From JANLUX01 sp031366005 (GTDB taxonomy: Bacteria > Bacteroidota > Bacteroidia > AKYH767-A > OLB10), in the NCBI GenBank assembly GCA_031366005.1, contig JANLZB010000064.1, positions 1 to 46,607 of the forward strand: a stretch of DNA of 46,607 nucleotides, in the 5' to 3' direction. Shown one piece after another: positions 14,583 to 22,972 of the stretch. The notes below the pieces were generated by a model that did no database searches, was not told the DNA's origin, and saw nothing but the letters and a program-made list of their open reading frames with translations. The translations under genes were made by a program, and so were the position numbers. The first letter of the stretch is position 1. The number at the start of each line of letters is the position of its first letter.

Positions 14583-16691
14583 TTACTTCGCTGGTTCGGT
14601 ACCTGGGATAACGGCATTGGTATTTGGTTCTTCAGAAGTTTCATTTCCGTTTTTTGCAATACCATTTGCAGCACCATTTCCATTCATGATAGAAAAATCC
14701 GGCTTTGGTTTAGCAGCGAGTTCTTCTTTCTCGAATTTACGTTTACCAAAAATAGTTTCTAAGTCTTCTTTAAAAATAACTTCTTTTTCAAGTAAGGTAT
14801 TCGCTAATGTATCTAATTGGTCTTTGTGTTCACGTAACACATTTAATGTTCGCTGATAGGCAGCTTCCACCATCTTGTGTACTTCCTCATCAATTGCCTG
14901 TGCAGTGTGTTCGCTGTAAGGTTTTGTAAATGCATAATCCTGTTGCCCGCTGGAATCATAAAAGCTAATGTTGCCAATTCGCTCGTTCAATCCAAACACT
15001 GCAACGGATGCATAAGCCTGCTTGGTAATTTTTTCAAGATCGCTTAAAGCTCCTGTAGAAATGGTTCCGAAAGTTAATTGTTCAGATGCCCTACCGCCTA
15101 ATGCAGCACACATCTCATCAAGGATTTGTTCTTTATTAGTCATCTGGCGCTCTTCGGGTAAATACCATGCAGCACCCAACGAATTACCTCTTGGAACGAT
15201 GGTAACTTTAATCAATGGTGATGTATGTTCCAGTATCCAGCTTATTGCAGCATGGCCTGCTTCGTGATAAGCAATCACTTTTTTCTCGTGCTGGGAAATG
15301 ATTTTATTTTTCTTTTCCAAACCACCAACAATACGATCAACAGCATCTAAGAAATCCTGCTTACCAATTGAAGTTTTATTTTTTCTTGCAGCAATCAACG
15401 CAGCTTCGTTGCAGAGATTTGCAATATCAGCTCCTGAGAAACCGGGTGTTTGTTTTGCTAAGAAATTCAAATCAACAGTATCATCAAGCTTCAATGGTTT
15501 TGAGTGCACTTTAAATATTTCTTCACGACCATTTATATCCGGTAACTCAACATATATCTGGCGATCAAATCTACCGGGACGTAATAATGCCCTGTCTAAA
15601 ATATCAGCACGGTTAGTAGCTGCAAGAATGATCACTCCACTATTACTGCCGAAACCATCCATCTCAGTCAACAATTGATTCAATGTACTTTCTCTCTCAT
15701 CATTTGCACTGAATGAAGGTGATTTGCCACGGGCACGACCTATTGCATCTATCTCATCAATAAAAATAATACTTGGCGCTTTTTCTTTTGCCTGGCGGAA
15801 TAAATCACGTACTCGTGATGCTCCAACTCCTACAAACATCTCTACGAAATCAGAACCTGAAAGAGAGAAGAATGGAACTTGCGCTTCTCCTGCAACTGCT
15901 TTTGCAAGCAAAGTCTTTCCTGTTCCCGGAGGACCTACTAACAATGCACCGCGAGGAATTTTCCCGCCAAGCGCAGTATATTTTTTGGGAGTTTTAAGGA
16001 AGTCAACAATCTCCATCACTTCCACTTTTGCTTCTTCCAAACCTGCAACATCATTAAATGTTACTTTAACGTGCAGGTCTTTATCAAACAGTGTTGCCTT
16101 TGATTTACCAATATTAAAAATCTGGCTTCCGCCACCAGCACCTCCTCCCATCCTGCGAATGATAAACATGTAAAGTATAAACACCATCGCAAGCGGAAAT
16201 ATCCAGCTCAGGATCCAATCCCACGGACTGCGTTCATTGTTGCTGTAAACAATATTAATTCTCTGCTGTTCGGGAATATCTTTTTGTACTTCGTCCAAAT
16301 CTTTTTTAAAGCTGCCTACATCACCAATAGTAAAAGTGTAGTGAGGTCCTTCGTTCAATCCGTTTCCAAATGTTTTAGTGGCAACTTTCTTAAAATAATC
16401 TTTCTTTAAGCTTTCCTTTTTGATGTAAACATTCACGGCTTCTTTATTCACTACTACGAGTTTGTCAACATCACCGGTTTTCACCATGTTGTTTACAAAA
16501 TCATTCCATGAGGTTTCGCGTGCACGATTGCCAAAATCAAAAAAGTTTACTGCTATGATTACAAAAATCACCAGCGCATAAACCCAATAAAAATTAAAAT
16601 TGAATTTAGGAGTCTTAGGTTTCTGAAAATCCGGGAGGTCAGTTTTTTTCTTTCTCTTTCTCCCTTCGGTATTCACCGGTGTATCTGCCAT
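14583..16691 (-). CDS. ftsH: ATP-dependent zinc metalloprotease FtsH
   Basis: 702 residues, anchored in the inner membrane by a segment near residue 35 (VYALVIFVIIAVNFF) and another near 160 (WIFPLAMVFILYMFII). The AAA domain has Walker A GPPGTGKT (253-260), Walker B IIFIDEID (308-315), and the second region of homology ending RPGRFDR. The protease domain has the zinc motif HEAGH (H476, E477, H480). It degrades membrane and short-lived cytoplasmic proteins. The glycine-rich MGGGAGGGSQ joins membrane and ATPase parts. The C-terminus is extended by a low-complexity NGNGAANGIAKNGN tail. It lies between rsfS and the LUD gene. Confidence 0.98.
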   Translation of the reverse strand: MADTPVNTEGRKRKKKTDLPDFQKPKTPKFNFNFYWVYALVIFVIIAVNFFDFGNRARETSWNDFVNNMVKTGDVDKLVVVNKEAVNVYIKKESLKKDYFKKVATKTFGNGLNEGPHYTFTIGDVGSFKKDLDEVQKDIPEQQRINIVYSNNERSPWDWILSWIFPLAMVFILYMFIIRRMGGGAGGGSQIFNIGKSKATLFDKDLHVKVTFNDVAGLEEAKVEVMEIVDFLKTPKKYTALGGKIPRGALLVGPPGTGKTLLAKAVAGEAQVPFFSLSGSDFVEMFVGVGASRVRDLFRQAKEKAPSIIFIDEIDAIGRARGKSPSFSANDERESTLNQLLTEMDGFGSNSGVIILAATNRADILDRALLRPGRFDRQIYVELPDINGREEIFKVHSKPLKLDDTVDLNFLAKQTPGFSGADIANLCNEAALIAARKNKTSIGKQDFLDAVDRIVGGLEKKNKIISQHEKKVIAYHEAGHAAISWILEHTSPLIKVTIVPRGNSLGAAWYLPEERQMTNKEQILDEMCAALGGRASEQLTFGTISTGALSDLEKITKQAYASVAVFGLNERIGNISFYDSSGQQDYAFTKPYSEHTAQAIDEEVHKMVEAAYQRTLNVLREHKDQLDTLANTLLEKEVIFKEDLETIFGKRKFEKEELAAKPKPDFSIMNGNGAANGIAKNGNETSEEPNTNAVIPGTEPAK

Positions 16692-16845
16692 GTTAAATTT
16701 TATTCTGTGTAAGCGTAACTAAGTCAACTACTATGCCACGCGGTTTTATTGTTAAAATCAGCAATCTTGTCACTTAAAGGACGAAGTTAGAGCTGAAATA
16801 TTTTATGATTATGGATTCTCTTATTGAATTTTATTGATCGGGTTT

Positions 16846-16986
16846 GACGCAGATTACCAGATGGAAACAGATTTTTATGTATAATATTTAAATTAGTATT
16901 CAGCCAATTTATTAGGGTAGATTTAATCATCCCGCAGGCATTAATCTGTCCCAATAATAATCTGTTTCCATCTGTTAATCTGCGTC
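16846..16986. repeat. Long inverted repeat upstream of ftsH
   Basis: Arms 16846-16873 and 16959-16986 (starting GACGCAGATTA) pair at 27 of 28 positions across an 85-base spacer. It fills much of the 315-base gap between rsfS and ftsH, which holds no gene. The near-perfect arms suggest a dispersed repeat; if transcribed it would fold upstream of ftsH and could act as attenuator or terminator of the rsfS message. Confidence 0.8.
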
Positions 16987-17006
16987 TCATTTTAAAGTAT
17001 TGCAGC

Positions 17007-17405
17007 TCAATAAATGTCTTTTATCTCACGTGTTGTAGCATCTGCCCAAAATCGTTCAATTCCGTAATATTCGCGCTGCTCTTTCTGAAAAATATGTACC
17101 ACCACATTAAAGTAATCGAGCAAAATCCATTGTGCATTTTCAAATCCCTCACGATGCATCGGATCTTCTTTTTTCTCTTTGTAAACAATTTCTTCAACTG
17201 ATCGGGCAAGTGCTTCAACCTGTGTTTGCGAGTCACCGTGACAAACGATGAACACATCGGCAACCGCACTTTTTATCTCCCGCATATCAAGGCATGTTAT
17301 GTCATGTCCCTTTTTTTCCTGCAATGATTTTATTACTATTTCCGTTAACTGGTCTGTAGCATTTCGCGTGGCAGTTTTAAGCGCTTTTCCAGGTTTTCCC
17401 ATCAA
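17007..17405 (-). CDS. rsfS: Ribosomal silencing factor RsfS (Iojap)
   Basis: 132 residues. IKSLQEKKGHDITCLDMREI, then DVFIVCHGDSQTQVEALARSVEE, and GFENAQWILLDYFNVVVHIF with REYYGIERFWADA at the end are the signature of the RsfS/Iojap family. It binds ribosomal protein L14 (uL14) and blocks joining of the 50S and 30S subunits in starvation. It is the first gene of the rsfS-ftsH-LUD-DUF2007-cdsA run and is divergent from birA. It carries an N-terminal extension of about 18 residues rich in lysine (MMGKPGKALKTATRNATDQ). Confidence 0.95.
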   Translation of the reverse strand: MMGKPGKALKTATRNATDQLTEIVIKSLQEKKGHDITCLDMREIKSAVADVFIVCHGDSQTQVEALARSVEEIVYKEKKEDPMHREGFENAQWILLDYFNVVVHIFQKEQREYYGIERFWADATTREIKDIY

Positions 17406-17427
17406 TAATCCTTTACGTAAGTTTGTG

Positions 17428-17435
17428 CAAAATTA
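17428..17435 (-). promoter_or_regulatory. -7 box for rsfS
   Basis: On the minus strand these bases read TAATTTTG, an exact match to the Bacteroidota TAnnTTTG box, 22 bases before the rsfS ATG. The neighbouring birA gene starts on the other strand at 17459, so the two genes share this short control region. Confidence 0.45.
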
Positions 17436-17458
17436 AGAATATATTTCTCTCAATACTG

Positions 17459-18214
17459 ATGCCATTTACAGCACAAAAGATTATTAGGCTTGATACAGTA
17501 GATTCAACTAATTTGTTTGCACAGGAATTGCTTTTAAATCACGAAGTAGAAAATGCTACTGTCATCGTGTCACGCAATCAAACCAAAGGAAGAGGTCAGC
17601 GTGGTAGCATCTGGATTGCAGAGCCTGGATCGAATTTAACTTTCAGCATTATTTTATTTCCTGAAAAACTGCGCGCTGAGAAACAATTTTTACTCAACAA
17701 AGCATTTTGTCTCTCTGTGTATGATTTTCTTAAAGCTTATATTTTCAACGATGTTGCTGTCAAATGGCCCAATGATATTCTTGTGAAAGGAAAAAAGATT
17801 TCAGGCATGCTGATAGAGAACACTATCAAAGGTGAAAATCTCAGTACCGTTATTGCAGGTTTTGGTATTAATATTAATCAGACAAATTTAGGTGCAAGCT
17901 TAATTGATATAGCAACTTCAATGAGATTAGAACAAGCGCAGGTTTTTAATTTAGAAGAAATACTTAGCACCATTTTACATTTTATTGATATCCGTTATCA
18001 CCAGGTAATTAATGATGAGCAATCAATTATTGATAATGATTACAACGCTGTACTTTTTCAATTAAACGAATGGTGCCTTTACGAAGCCAATAACAAAGAA
18101 TTTATCGGTTGCATCCGCGGAGTTACAGAAACAGGTCAGTTAATTATCGAACACCAGGGCGGAATGAAACAGCTCTTTTCGAATAAAGAGATTCGGTTTA
18201 AGATTTTTAATTGA
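17459..18214 (+). CDS. birA: Biotin--[acyl-CoA carboxylase] ligase, short form
   Basis: 251 residues from ATG 17459 (MPFTAQKIIRLDTVDSTNLF); a longer frame from 17423 would start within the rsfS promoter and adds a non-family head. The catalytic domain has the biotin-adenylate loop GRGQRG and KWPNDILVKGKKISGMLIEN with the conserved lysine. A small SH3-like C-terminal domain follows (EWCLYEANNKEFIGCIRGV). It attaches biotin to the carrier subunit of acyl-CoA carboxylases, such as the partner of the enzyme at 581-2209. It lacks the N-terminal helix-turn-helix of the E. coli enzyme, so it should not act as a repressor. Confidence 0.93.
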   Translation: MPFTAQKIIRLDTVDSTNLFAQELLLNHEVENATVIVSRNQTKGRGQRGSIWIAEPGSNLTFSIILFPEKLRAEKQFLLNKAFCLSVYDFLKAYIFNDVAVKWPNDILVKGKKISGMLIENTIKGENLSTVIAGFGININQTNLGASLIDIATSMRLEQAQVFNLEEILSTILHFIDIRYHQVINDEQSIIDNDYNAVLFQLNEWCLYEANNKEFIGCIRGVTETGQLIIEHQGGMKQLFSNKEIRFKIFN

Positions 18215-18286
18215 AACAGTTGAACCAGAATATTAAAAAAATTAGCGAGTGGTTTTCTGCAATCACACAGCATTGACTTCAAATCG

Positions 18287-18625
18287 TTACAGTGCTTCCT
18301 TCAACTCTTCTAAAAACCCACGAACTTTCTTTAACGATTCGGTCAGCTTAACACTGTCAGAGATATCAGTCTTATTATCACGTAACTTCTTTTTAGCGCC
18401 ATCCAAAGTAAAGCCACGTTCTTTCACTAAATGAAAAATAATTTTCAGGTTGTCTAAATCTTCAGGTGTAAACAGTCGATTGCCTTTCTTGTTTTTCTTA
18501 GGACGAAGAATATCAAATTCCTTTTCCCAGAATCGGATTAGCGATGTGTTTACTTTAAACATACCTGATACTTCACCGATGGTGTAATACATCCTTTGCG
18601 GTTCTTTGTCGAAATCTATTATCAT
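18287..18625 (-). CDS. MerR-family transcriptional regulator
   Basis: 112 residues. The winged helix-turn-helix YYTIGEVSGMFKVNTSLIRF and the following EKEFDILRPKKNKKGNRLFTPEDLDNL are typical of the MerR fold. A short helical region RGFTLDGAKKKLRDNK follows, with no C-terminal effector domain or cysteine cluster. The inducer is therefore unknown. It lies after the M23 peptidase gene on the same strand, separated by a REP-like repeat; MerR next to M23 and alaS is a neighbourhood I associate with this phylum. An alternative start is M12 (MYYTIGEV). Confidence 0.9.
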   Translation of the reverse strand: MIIDFDKEPQRMYYTIGEVSGMFKVNTSLIRFWEKEFDILRPKKNKKGNRLFTPEDLDNLKIIFHLVKERGFTLDGAKKKLRDNKTDISDSVKLTESLKKVRGFLEELKEAL

Positions 18626-18640
18626 TTTTTTAAAGTGTTA

Positions 18641-18744
18641 CGTCATTGCGAGGAACGAGGCAATCTCTCTCTTTTTATTTCGTCATTGCGTGGAACGAAG
18701 CAATCTGTCTTATAGCAGCAGATTGCTTCGTTCCTCGCAATGAC
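18641..18744. repeat. REP-like triplet (CGTCATTGCGAGGAACGA type)
   Basis: There are two direct copies at 18641-18666 and 18681-18706 and one inverted copy at 18720-18744. The second and third form an almost perfect 25-bp stem with a loop of about 13 bases. The unit is the widespread CGTCATTGCGAGGAACGAAGCAATCT repeat. It fills most of the gap between merR and the M23 peptidase gene; the rest of the gap (to 18848) is AT-rich without features. Confidence 0.9.
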
Positions 18745-18848
18745 TTCTTCTCACATTGACGGTTATACATGGCTCTAATGTCAGGAATTTATTTTAATTA
18801 AAAACACGTACTATCAAAAATTATCAATAGAGTTAATAACAGGGATTG

Positions 18849-19820
18849 TTAATCGAAAGATTGATTTTGCTGGCTTGCAATAGTGCGCACTTTCTCGTAA
18901 TCAGCAGCACTCAAATCATTAAAGAGATAATTAATGGGATCAATTTTTTCTCCGTTTCTCAACACCTCATAATGCACGTGTGGTCCTGTTGAAGAACCGG
19001 TGCTACCTACATATCCTATAATATCGCCACGACTTATTTTCTGACCCGGGCGAACTTTAAACTTACTCATGTGTGCATACAATGTCTCATATCCAAACCC
19101 ATGATTGATGATTACATTATTTCCATATCCACGTCCCATAGGTTCTACTTTTTCAACTATTCCATTTCCTGTAGCATAAATCTCGGTACCGATGGGAGCA
19201 GTAAAATCAATACCGGTATGAAAGATGGATGTTTTATAAATCGGGTGTATGCGATAACCAAAACCGGAAGCAACGCGTGTAAGATCTTTATTGCTTACAG
19301 GTTGGATAGCCGGAATAGATGCAAGCAACTCTGTTTTCTTTTTCGCTAATTCAAACACCTCATCATAAGATTTGCTTTGAATATATAATTGTCTTGTCAA
19401 CACATCCAGCTTGCGTGTTGTAGCAATCATCAGCTCGCTATTATCTAAACCTTCTAATTGTTTGTAACGGTTAATTCCTCCATACCCTGCTTCGCGAACT
19501 GTTTTGGCAATGGGTTCTGCTTCCAGTATCACTCGGTAAATCTGGTCATCACGTTTTTGTAAATCATTCAGCACATTCGAGGCAAGATCCATCCGTTTTT
19601 GAAGCAACTCATATTGAAGTGTAAGTTCATTCAACTCACGTTTCAATTGCTTTTCTTTTGGCGAATCGAGATAAGAATATGCAAGCAACAACACAATTGA
19701 ACCAAATACCAAAGCAGTAGCAAGCCATCCAATCACTCTCAGCAACCGCTTACGCCAGCTCAAAATTACACGCTCGTATCGCAGTGTGTTTGTGTTGAAA
19801 TAATACCTTGCCTTCGACAT
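18849..19820 (-). CDS. M23-family peptidoglycan endopeptidase, membrane anchored
   Basis: 323 residues from ATG at 19820 (MSKARYYFNTNTLRYER); a further in-frame ATG at 19850 would overlap the alaS control region. One membrane segment near residue 40 (VIGWLATALVFGSIVLLLAY) is followed by a coiled coil (KEKQLKRELNELTLQYELLQ). The C-terminal LytM domain has all zinc ligands: FHTGIDF (HxxxD) and HVHYEV, with GYGNNVIINHGFGYETLYAHM between. It should cut peptide cross-links in the periplasm during wall growth. It is divergent from alaS. Confidence 0.93.
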   Translation of the reverse strand: MSKARYYFNTNTLRYERVILSWRKRLLRVIGWLATALVFGSIVLLLAYSYLDSPKEKQLKRELNELTLQYELLQKRMDLASNVLNDLQKRDDQIYRVILEAEPIAKTVREAGYGGINRYKQLEGLDNSELMIATTRKLDVLTRQLYIQSKSYDEVFELAKKKTELLASIPAIQPVSNKDLTRVASGFGYRIHPIYKTSIFHTGIDFTAPIGTEIYATGNGIVEKVEPMGRGYGNNVIINHGFGYETLYAHMSKFKVRPGQKISRGDIIGYVGSTGSSTGPHVHYEVLRNGEKIDPINYLFNDLSAADYEKVRTIASQQNQSFD

Positions 19821-19833
19821 TGTTATTAATGAA

Positions 19834-19841
19834 TAAATTTG
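19834..19841 (+). promoter_or_regulatory. -7 box for alaS
   Basis: TAAATTTG matches the Bacteroidota -7 consensus exactly and lies 25 bases before the alaS ATG. A TTG at 19808-19810 is a possible -33 element, with a slightly long 23-base spacer. Confidence 0.5.
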
Positions 19842-19866
19842 CGCCCACAAAAATAGTTATTATAGT

Positions 19867-22527
19867 ATGCTTACTTCTGCTCAGATACGCCAGCAGTTTC
19901 TTGATTTTTTTAAAAGCAAAGAACACCAGATTGTTCCATCAGCTCCTATGGTGGTGAAAAATGATCCTACTCTGATGTTTATTAATTCAGGCATGGCTCC
20001 GTTCAAAGAAATTTTTTTAGGAAATCAACCTGCAAAATATAAACGTATTGCTGACACACAAAAATGTTTGCGTGTTAGCGGCAAGCACAATGATCTTGAA
20101 GAAGTAGGTGTTGATACTTATCATCATACCATGTTCGAGATGCTTGGCAACTGGAGCTTTGGTGATTATTTTAAAAAAGAGGCAATCGAATGGGCGTGGG
20201 AATTATTGACTTCTGTTTATGGTTTGAAAAAAGATCGTTTGTACGTAACAGTATTTGAAGGTGATGAAAAGGAGAAGTTAGAATTTGATCAGGAGGCTTA
20301 CGATTACTGGAAACAATGGATAGCAGAAGACCGGATTCTTCGTGGAAATAAAAAAGATAATTTCTGGGAGATGGGTGAAACAGGTCCTTGTGGTCCATGC
20401 TCTGAAATTCATTATGATTTAAGAAGTGATGATGAACGAAAGAAACAAGATGGTAAAGATTTAGTGAATGCAAGTCATCCGCAGGTGATTGAAATATGGA
20501 ACAATGTGTTTATGCAATATAACCGCAAAGCAGATGGCACGCTTGAGCCATTGCCGCAGAAACATGTGGATACAGGAATGGGTTTTGAACGCTTATGTGT
20601 TGCACTACAAGGAAAAACTTCTAATTATGATACTGATGTTTTTCAACCAATGATTCAATTTATTTCATCCATGTGTGGAATTAAATATCTGGGAACAGCT
20701 CCCCTCTCTTTGGGACAGGGGCTGGGGGTAAGGACTGATATTGCTATGCGTGTGATGGCTGATCATATACGTGCAATTTCTTTTGCCATTGCTGACGGGC
20801 AATTACCATCAAACAACAAAGCTGGTTATGTAATCAGAAGAATTTTACGCAGAGCTGTGCGTTATGCTTATTCATTTTTAAATTTTAAAGAACCAATTCT
20901 TTGCCGTATGGTTCCTTTGCTTGCTGATCAGTTTGCCAATGTGTTTCCTGAATTAAAAGCACAGCAGGATTTTGTAGCACGCGTTATTCAGGAAGAAGAA
21001 ACTTCTTTTCTTAGGACATTGGATCTCGGAATTAAAAAATTTGAGGCAATCACTGATAAAATAATTCCGGGTGATTTTGCTTTTGAATTGTATGACACTT
21101 TTGGTTTTCCGATTGACTTAACACAACTCATGGCTCGTGAGAAAAACATGCAGGTTGATATGGAAGGTTTTAACAAATGCATGGCTGAGCAAAAGTCAAG
21201 ATCGCGTCATGCTGCAACTGTTACTACTGATGATTGGATAGTGGTAAAAGATGATGACACCTCTGAATTTGTTGGTTATGATGAACTGGAAACACAAACG
21301 GAAATTATAAAATACCGCAAAGTAAAAAAAGGAAATAAGGAACAATATCAGATTGTATTAAGCCGTACTCCTTTCTATGCTGAAAGTGGAGGACAGGTTG
21401 GTGATAGTGGATATATAGAAGCGGCAGTAAGCAGCGGCAGCAAGCAGTCAGAAAAAATATTTATCACCGACACGCAAAAAGAAAACAATCTCATCATTCA
21501 TTTTGCTGATGAGTTGCCAAAAAATTTAGAAGCGACCTTTAAAGCAGTTGTTGACAAAAACAAAAGAAGCCTTACTACAAAAAATCACAGTGCAACGCAT
21601 TTGCTTCATGCTGCATTAAAACAAGTATTAGGAAATCATGTAAACCAAAAAGGCTCATTGGTAAATGACGAACACACGCGTTTTGATTTTTCACATTTCG
21701 CAAAAGTGACCGATGATGAATTAGAAAAAATTGAACACATTGTAAATACTAAAGTACGGGAGAATATTTTTTTAGATGAAAAAAGAAATGTTCCTATCAA
21801 GCAAGCAATGGAAAATGGTGCTACTGCTTTGTTTGGTGAGAAGTACGGAGAGTTTGTGCGTGTAATCACATTTGATAAAAATTTTTCAGTTGAATTATGC
21901 GGAGGCACACATGTAAAAGCTACAGGAGAAATTGGTTATTTTAAAATTGTGAGCGAGAGTTCAGTTGCTGCGGGAGTAAGAAGAGTTGAAGCAATAACTG
22001 CTGATGGCGCACAGGAATATTTAAAACGGCAATTACTCGAATTGCAAAAAGTAAAAGAGCTGCTTAATAATCCCAAAGATGTATTGAAGGGATTGGAACA
22101 ATTGATTGAAGAAAATAATCAGCTTAAAGCGCAAAGCGAAAAAATGATGCATGAAAAAGCACGCGTTATAAAATCATCATTGTTGCAAAAGATAAAACCT
22201 GTCAATGGTATCAATATGATTGTGGAAAAAGTGGATATTCCATCTGCTGATGCTATCAAGAATATTTCATTTGAAATGAAAAATCAAATGGATAATTTGT
22301 TTTTATTTCTGGGTGCCGAGATTGAAGGCAAGCCACATCTTTCATTAATACTTTCTGAAAATTTAGTTAAGGACAAGGGCTTGAATGCAATCTCCATCAT
22401 CAGAAATCTTGCAAAAGAAATTCAGGGTGGGGGAGGAGGACAACCTTTTTATGCTACTGCTGGAGGAAAAAATTTAGCAGGATTGCAAGGTGCTTTGGAG
22501 AAAGCAAAAGGAGTTATAGCGGGATAG
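19867..22527 (+). CDS. alaS: Alanyl-tRNA synthetase
   Basis: This 886-residue protein attaches alanine to tRNA-Ala. The catalytic domain begins IRQQFLDFFKSKEHQIVPSA, with FINSGMAPFK and HHTMFEMLGNWSFGDYFKKE. The tRNA-recognition part has GQLPSNNKAGYVIRRILRRA. The editing domain has HSATHLLHAAL and CGGTHVKATGEIG zinc-type ligands. The C-Ala domain ends with GGGGGQPFYATAGG. Two unusual short insertions are seen: residues about 277-290 (GTAPLSLGQGLGVR) and 519-528 (AAVSSGSKQS). Both are encoded by GC-rich repeat-like DNA in otherwise AT-rich sequence and lie where relatives, as I recall them, have shorter loops. The reading frame is intact. Confidence 0.97.
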   Translation: MLTSAQIRQQFLDFFKSKEHQIVPSAPMVVKNDPTLMFINSGMAPFKEIFLGNQPAKYKRIADTQKCLRVSGKHNDLEEVGVDTYHHTMFEMLGNWSFGDYFKKEAIEWAWELLTSVYGLKKDRLYVTVFEGDEKEKLEFDQEAYDYWKQWIAEDRILRGNKKDNFWEMGETGPCGPCSEIHYDLRSDDERKKQDGKDLVNASHPQVIEIWNNVFMQYNRKADGTLEPLPQKHVDTGMGFERLCVALQGKTSNYDTDVFQPMIQFISSMCGIKYLGTAPLSLGQGLGVRTDIAMRVMADHIRAISFAIADGQLPSNNKAGYVIRRILRRAVRYAYSFLNFKEPILCRMVPLLADQFANVFPELKAQQDFVARVIQEEETSFLRTLDLGIKKFEAITDKIIPGDFAFELYDTFGFPIDLTQLMAREKNMQVDMEGFNKCMAEQKSRSRHAATVTTDDWIVVKDDDTSEFVGYDELETQTEIIKYRKVKKGNKEQYQIVLSRTPFYAESGGQVGDSGYIEAAVSSGSKQSEKIFITDTQKENNLIIHFADELPKNLEATFKAVVDKNKRSLTTKNHSATHLLHAALKQVLGNHVNQKGSLVNDEHTRFDFSHFAKVTDDELEKIEHIVNTKVRENIFLDEKRNVPIKQAMENGATALFGEKYGEFVRVITFDKNFSVELCGGTHVKATGEIGYFKIVSESSVAAGVRRVEAITADGAQEYLKRQLLELQKVKELLNNPKDVLKGLEQLIEENNQLKAQSEKMMHEKARVIKSSLLQKIKPVNGINMIVEKVDIPSADAIKNISFEMKNQMDNLFLFLGAEIEGKPHLSLILSENLVKDKGLNAISIIRNLAKEIQGGGGGQPFYATAGGKNLAGLQGALEKAKGVIAG
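20699..20736 (+). repeat. Palindromic repeat inserted in frame in alaS
   Basis: The DNA CTCCCCTCTCTTTGGGACAG and its continuation GGGCTGGGGGTAAGG form a GC-rich hairpin (CCCCTcTC/GAcAGGGG, 20701-20721) plus a G-rich tail. The same kind of sequence is a dispersed repeat in many Bacteroidota and cyanobacteria genomes, as I recall. It encodes APLSLGQGLGVR without breaking the frame. Confidence 0.75.
21421..21450 (+). repeat. GCAGTAA-type tandem repeat inserted in frame in alaS
   Basis: Short units GCAGTAA, GCAGCGG, CAGCAA and GCAGTCA run in tandem and encode AAVSSGSKQS at residues 519-528. The low-complexity, GC-richer run interrupts a region where AlaRS normally moves from GYIE directly to the next strand. 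Confidence 0.6.
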
Positions 22528-22568
22528 ATCAATTCATTTTTGGGATCAAAAGAAATTTGAATCCATAA

Positions 22569-22787
22569 TCAATATTAAGAGCCTCAGCATTATCACTACT
22601 AACCTCTTTTTTAAATAATTTTCCGATTGCATTAATAGTAAGCAAAGTTTCACAAAAGCTAAAAGTAAATTCATTTAATGGTTTTGTAAAACAACAAATA
22701 GATATGGGCGATTTGGAAACTGGAGTTTATTTTATTTCCATCAATAACAATTCGCAAAACTTAATAAGAAGGAAAGTAAAGCAATAA
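22569..22787 (+). pseudogene. Relic of a T9SS-exported protein (C-terminal sorting domain)
   Basis: The open frame without a start ends KQQIDMGDLETGVYFISI then NNNSQNLIRRKVKQ and a stop at 22785-22787. This is the last half of a T9SS type A sorting domain (xIDxxxLxxGxYxxxI...xxxKxxxx). The upstream half of the domain and the passenger protein are missing; the frame meets a stop at 22566. Its own terminator follows at 22817-22850. It is best explained as the tail of a deleted gene. The first 110 bases (22528-22640) also read as a plausible protein end on the minus strand (DYGFKFLLIPKMN). Confidence 0.65.
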
Positions 22788-22816
22788 GCAAATTTATTCC
22801 TTAACAAATAATTGAA

Positions 22817-22850
22817 GAGGCAGATGTAAAACACGACTGTCTCTTTTTTT
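22817..22850 (+). terminator. Rho-independent terminator
   Basis: The stem GAGGCAG/CTGTCTC with a loop of about 13 bases is followed directly by seven T. It lies 29 bases after the stop of the T9SS relic, in keeping with a former gene. From here to 22972 only AT-rich sequence is seen. Confidence 0.7.
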
Positions 22851-22972
22851 GTGGCGTAATTAAATAAGTAATATTTATTATCTGAATATATTATCGCAAT
22901 GTTGGTTACTATATGTCCCAATAAAAACAGTTATCAAAAAGAAAAAATAAACAGAAAAAATATTTTCTTTAT

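Noticed and set aside
15298..16173. Two long open frames of 126 and 149 codons opposite ftsH
   Set aside because: Mirror frames of a conserved gene; no start signals and no family likeness.
22727..22921. 64-codon minus-strand frame in the gap after alaS
   Set aside because: Overlaps the T9SS relic and its terminator, with low-complexity hydrophobic content; no supporting signal.
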